Assembly (NCBI GenBank): GCA_019787685.1
Contig: JAHNUO010000007.1
Coordinates: 1 to 64,000 of the forward strand
Source: Chiua virens
Taxonomy: Eukaryota > Basidiomycota > Agaricomycetes > Boletales > Boletaceae
Direction of reading: 5' to 3'
DNA length: 64,000 bases
Shown here: in pieces, positions 60,680 to 64,000 of the stretch
How positions within the stretch are numbered: position 1 is the first letter of the stretch
Layout: each line of letters begins with the position of its first letter
The notes under the pieces: generated by a model
What the model was told of the DNA's origin: nothing
The model's input: only the letters and a program-made list of their open reading frames with translations
Databases searched by the model: none
Translations under genes and position numbers: made by a program

Positions 60680-61854
60680 TGTGGGTAACCAGGTGAATGC
60701 ATCTTGGTGGTTTTTATGAAGCTAGACATACCTCATGTCACGAGTGGCCCGGACCGAAGCAACATCTCCCTACCACGGCCCATCCGCAAAGAGTCGAAAG
60801 AATAGAGCACATCACAAGGTAGCGGGAGCATGAGATCAACAACGAGGTACCCCACGTGACAACATGTTAAAATCTAAATTAGGAGAACAGACTACCTTTT
60901 ATGGTGGGGTACCACTGGCAACTACGTGCAGCTACAGTACTTCGAAGGATATTTATCGATAAGTAAATAATTATAAGACGAGCCTACTATATCTTCGGAC
61001 CAGGTTACACCATGTTTGTCGTAGATTCAGTTTCTGAAGCATTTCCGTCATGACGTGACTCAACAAATGGACTCATCATGTCATCCGTTTCAAGCGTGAA
61101 GATAAGTACACGGAATCATTGGAATGGTCACTAAATGGTCACTATCATGCCGACTTGAAGTGCAAGTTCGCGACCGCCACGCCCATTTTCGTCGTCGATC
61201 GACCGGTCGTGGTCATGGCGTGGAGCATGAGTCGCGGATCGTAGTCACGAGCCTGAGCAGAGCGGGAGCGTGGTCCAGCACGTCAGTTAGTATCCTACTC
61301 AGGGCCATGCCCATCATATGGCGATTGATTGCATGCTTTGATGACTGGCAGCCTGAGTGAATGTTGCAAAGCCCAACTCCTCATCCGCACTGAGTCGAAT
61401 CACTCCGAGCCTGGAAAAGACAGCATCGGTCGAATGAATGAATTCTATCAATATTGGAGAAAAAGTAAGCACAGGTGGCCAGTTCGAAAGAGGCGTTTGC
61501 CATTTCTTGGCAGACAGTCTGCCATGATTATGATGTGCGTGCTAACATTTGATACAAATGGTGACGTGTATGTACTATTGTCACAGTAGTAGCGAGTAGT
61601 GAGCTTCGTCCTTCTCCCCGGGCCTGTCACTGAGGCTGTCAATGGCCACGTTACACATTCCCGAATCCCCGGCTCGCTCCTTGCCAAATGTATATCACTT
61701 GATCCTATTGGCCTATGTTGTCCTCATCGCAGTTTGAGGTTAAGTTGATCTCTGATGAATACTAGGCTGCGACGGACTTGCTTGCCCGCTAGAACCATCA
61801 CTTTGAAGCGACGAACGTAAGCTGAGAACACAGCAATGATGCCGTAGGGTAGAG
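60680..61854. other. Intergenic, no supported gene
   Basis: Contains the GH79 promoter side (a TATA-like cataaaaac on the minus strand at about 60711-60720) and otherwise short frames without motifs. Confidence 0.45.
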
Positions 61855-62710
61855 TCACCTGTTATATTCCTCTGTACTGCTTCGGAGGAGAACTTCCGCG
61901 ATCTCCTGTGCCTCGCGGGCGGGGAAATAGCAGCGCTTGCGCAAACATTCTTGCAAGTCAGATTCCTTGATCCCTTTTGGACGAACCCAGTGTTGTACGA
62001 CCCGCCGAATCCACAAATTTCGAGGCATATTGTACCTCTTCTTGTCATCATGCTGGCCCAACAGCCTCTCGATAGCCTCCTTAGACTCTGCAGTCTTTGC
62101 ATGGTCGGGAAGTCCAGTAACGCATGCATGCGCAGCAAACGACATCCTACACTCGTCGAATGCCTTCTTGCTTTCAACCCACCAATCCTCCATTTGCAGG
62201 CGACGTTCGAGGTGGGTGGCGGCGAGGGCGATGGGGACTTTTTTCTCGCACAACACCTCGTAGAATAGCTTGTAGTTACTCCGTGTCGCGTCGGTGAGAC
62301 GGCCCTTGTGGCACAGGACGAGAAGATCGACCCCCCCTTTGTTTGTTAAATCCCGGATGAGGTCCCACGCCTGCTCGATGGCGTCAAGGTATCCTTTTGT
62401 TCCGACCTCCGTGTCCGCCTCTTGGAGGCCGCGAGTATCCCAGATGGTATACGACACGCCATGCACTTGAAAGGAGTACGGTGCATATTTTAAGGTGCAC
62501 AGGCGCATATCTTCCGAGGTCTTGGTAACTTTCTTCCCAGCAATCAGGTTCACCAAAGAGCTCTTGCCGACTCCAGTTTCGCCGAACAGGATAATATTGA
62601 GAGATTTTTCACTAGTTGCTGGCACGCCAGTGTCATGGGTACTGTGGCATCTGTGAGACTGAAGGGCTCATTCCTGGAAAAGAAAGGCTGAGTCACCTTA
62701 GAGGTGGCAT
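61855..62710 (-). CDS. Small P-loop GTPase, AIG1/G-domain-like
   Basis: Exons 62697-62710 (14 nt, MPPL plus two bases) and 61855-62611 give 256 residues; the intron has donor gtgact and acceptor actag. The Walker A/G1 loop FGETGVGKSSLVNLIAG is clear at residues 13-30, followed by WDTRGLQEAD (G3, DxxG) and LLVLCHKGR. The place where TKxD (G4) is expected reads ATHLERR, so guanine specificity may be altered. Proteins like this, with a short start directly before the P loop, form large families in Agaricomycetes, often called AIG1 or 50S-binding GTPases; role unknown. The C-terminal end EEYNR followed by TGA coincides with a possible donor (AG|gtgact), so a further exon is possible. Confidence 0.8.
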
Positions 62711-63320
62711 TGGAACTTTGACCAGCTTTTTTTAGATGATAAGAACCTGTGGTAACCACGAACAGTCACTTTTCGAGTTTCGTGGGAGGAGGGGAGAAGA
62801 CAAACGATGACCGTTCTGGTCTGGGAGCTAGCGCGCCAAGTGAGGTTGACTGAGAACAAACTTGAGTCGCGCTACAGCTTGAGGGAATTACACGTGCCAG
62901 TGTTGGGCGTTACGCTGGTTCTTTGCTGACGCGTCCACTGGCATGTGACTAGCTGGGCTTGGGCAATCGTGGTTCACAAGCGTTTATCGACAGCTAGGAT
63001 GTTATCAATAGCATCAGTCTGCGGACATAAGTTACCGACCACCCACAGCCTGCAAGCAAGTGCCGGCGCTGCCAGAGCTTGCCACGAAACCACGCCTTGG
63101 AATTCCCGAGCACTTCAGATGTTTACAAGGGACAAATTATGTTGACTGAAACAGGGATACTTTTTTTGCATTCCAGACTCGCTAGGAGAAAGTGAGCATG
63201 ATATGGGCCAACAGCTTACCTCTGGGAGTCACTGACTGCAGAATCTAGACCTCGTGAGTAGATGTTACCTGAAAAGGAAATTACTATGACGTATATGAAG
63301 TGCTTTGACCTCACGGGGAC
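62711..63320. other. Intergenic, no supported gene
   Basis: No credible exon. It leads into the AT-rich foldback element at the window end. Confidence 0.5.
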
Positions 63321-63879
63321 GGTCAAGTAAGTTCATACCACTTAGCGTATACAAATTTATCAACAAATTCCGCCTCGGAAACAAGTTCAGTTCACAATAA
63401 ATATTCAGAGACATATTTAGAAAATGTATTTAACTTTGATGGCAAAACTAAGGCTTTCAAAAGAGAAAGAACAATAGCGCTGAAATTATTCAAACTCGGT
63501 TTGATAATCCAAGTTTGGGGATGATAAGAGTACTTATTCTAACTATTTTTATTAAGTATAATTACAAAACTTATTTTATAAACAGATTCCGCCTTGGTTA
63601 GAGAAACATATTCTCGGCTAGTAACTACAGTCAGGGTATGTTGCTGTAACTGAGGCGGAATTTGTTTATAAAATAAGTACTCTTTTCATGCCCAGACTTG
63701 GATTATCAAACCGAGTTTGATACTAATATTTATCCTCTTTTGGAAACCTCAGTTTCGCTATCAGATTCAAATATATTTTCCGAATACGTTTTTCAATATT
63801 TATTGTCAATCGAGTTTGTTTCCCAGGCGAAATTTGTTGATAAGTTTGTATATGCTAATTTGTACCAACATACTCGACC
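63321..63879. repeat. 559-bp AT-rich imperfect inverted repeat (foldback element)
   Basis: The left arm (63321-~63600) and the reverse complement of the right arm (~63647-63879) read alike from end to end: outer ends ggtcaagta/ggtcgagta, then gcgtatacaaa/gcatatacaaa, ttatcaacaaatt on both, aactcggtttgataatccaa identical on both, gagtacttatt identical, and an inner pair of 31 nt (63570-63600 and 63647-63677) around attccgcct. The left arm has about 30 extra bases near 63542-63569. The loop is ~46 nt. No transposase frame is present. It is far more AT-rich than its surroundings. It could be a MITE-like or foldback transposon, or a source of hairpin RNA. Confidence 0.8.
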
Positions 63880-64000
63880 GATGACTCGCAATAATAAGTA
63901 TTGTGCGCACAACAGACATAGATCGTGTCATAGGTTACATTCGGATGTCAATATAAAAAATTGTCCGCCGAATAATACATAGTATGCGAATAAAATAGCA

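Noticed and set aside
63698..63982. 94-codon open frame in the foldback element
   Set aside because: It arises from AT-rich inverted-repeat sequence and has no motif.
1..64000. CRISPR arrays, bacterial operons, rRNA genes
   Set aside because: None seen; the sequence is eukaryotic with spliceosomal introns throughout.

Overview
The window is nuclear DNA of a filamentous basidiomycete, most likely an agaricomycete. Genes carry many short spliceosomal introns of about 42-90 nt. Several proteins are of kinds I associate with Agaricomycetes: a small secreted lpxtg-like protein, a bHLH factor with a HNAVERQRR basic region, and WD40-TPR-HET proteins. No species can be named. Gene models were joined by hand from splice signals and reading phase; all database statements are from general family knowledge, not searches.

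Layout. 1-6.3 kb: a membrane-anchored HET-like gene and a small secreted protein gene. 6.3-10.7 kb: no supported gene. 10.7-20.5 kb: a bHLH factor, the purine enzyme ADE8 (GAR transformylase), an OB-fold (shieldin-2-like) protein head-to-head with a NIMA/NEK kinase. 21.6-45.2 kb: an accessory block in which members of an acyltransferase-like family (two intact, one frameshifted, one deleted relic) and members of a WD40-TPR-HET family (one intact giant gene, two decayed relics) are interspersed with housekeeping genes: ESF1 (rRNA processing), a 21-exon MFS transporter and PIG-U/GAB1 (GPI transamidase). 45.4-49.1 kb: a conserved gene of unknown function, a C2H2 finger protein and a single-pass membrane protein. 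49.4-58.1 kb: protein O-mannosyltransferase PMT2, fibrillarin and a chitin synthase. 58.5-64 kb: a GH79 glycosidase, a small P-loop GTPase and a 559-bp AT-rich foldback element.

How the genes relate. Chitin synthase, PMT2, PIG-U and GH79 all act in or on the secretory pathway and cell surface (chitin, O-mannan, GPI anchors, glucuronosides). ESF1 and fibrillarin both work in nucleolar rRNA maturation. They are not adjacent and I see no operon-like logic.

The most interesting part is 27-45 kb. A single open gene of about 1,236 codons joins an N-terminal WD40 region, a TPR middle and a C-terminal HET domain. Decayed pieces of the same family lie beside or near copies of the acyltransferase family, which suggests repeated duplication of a HET plus acyltransferase segment. 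GC-AG introns are unusually frequent and one is conserved in all acyltransferase copies where it can be tested.
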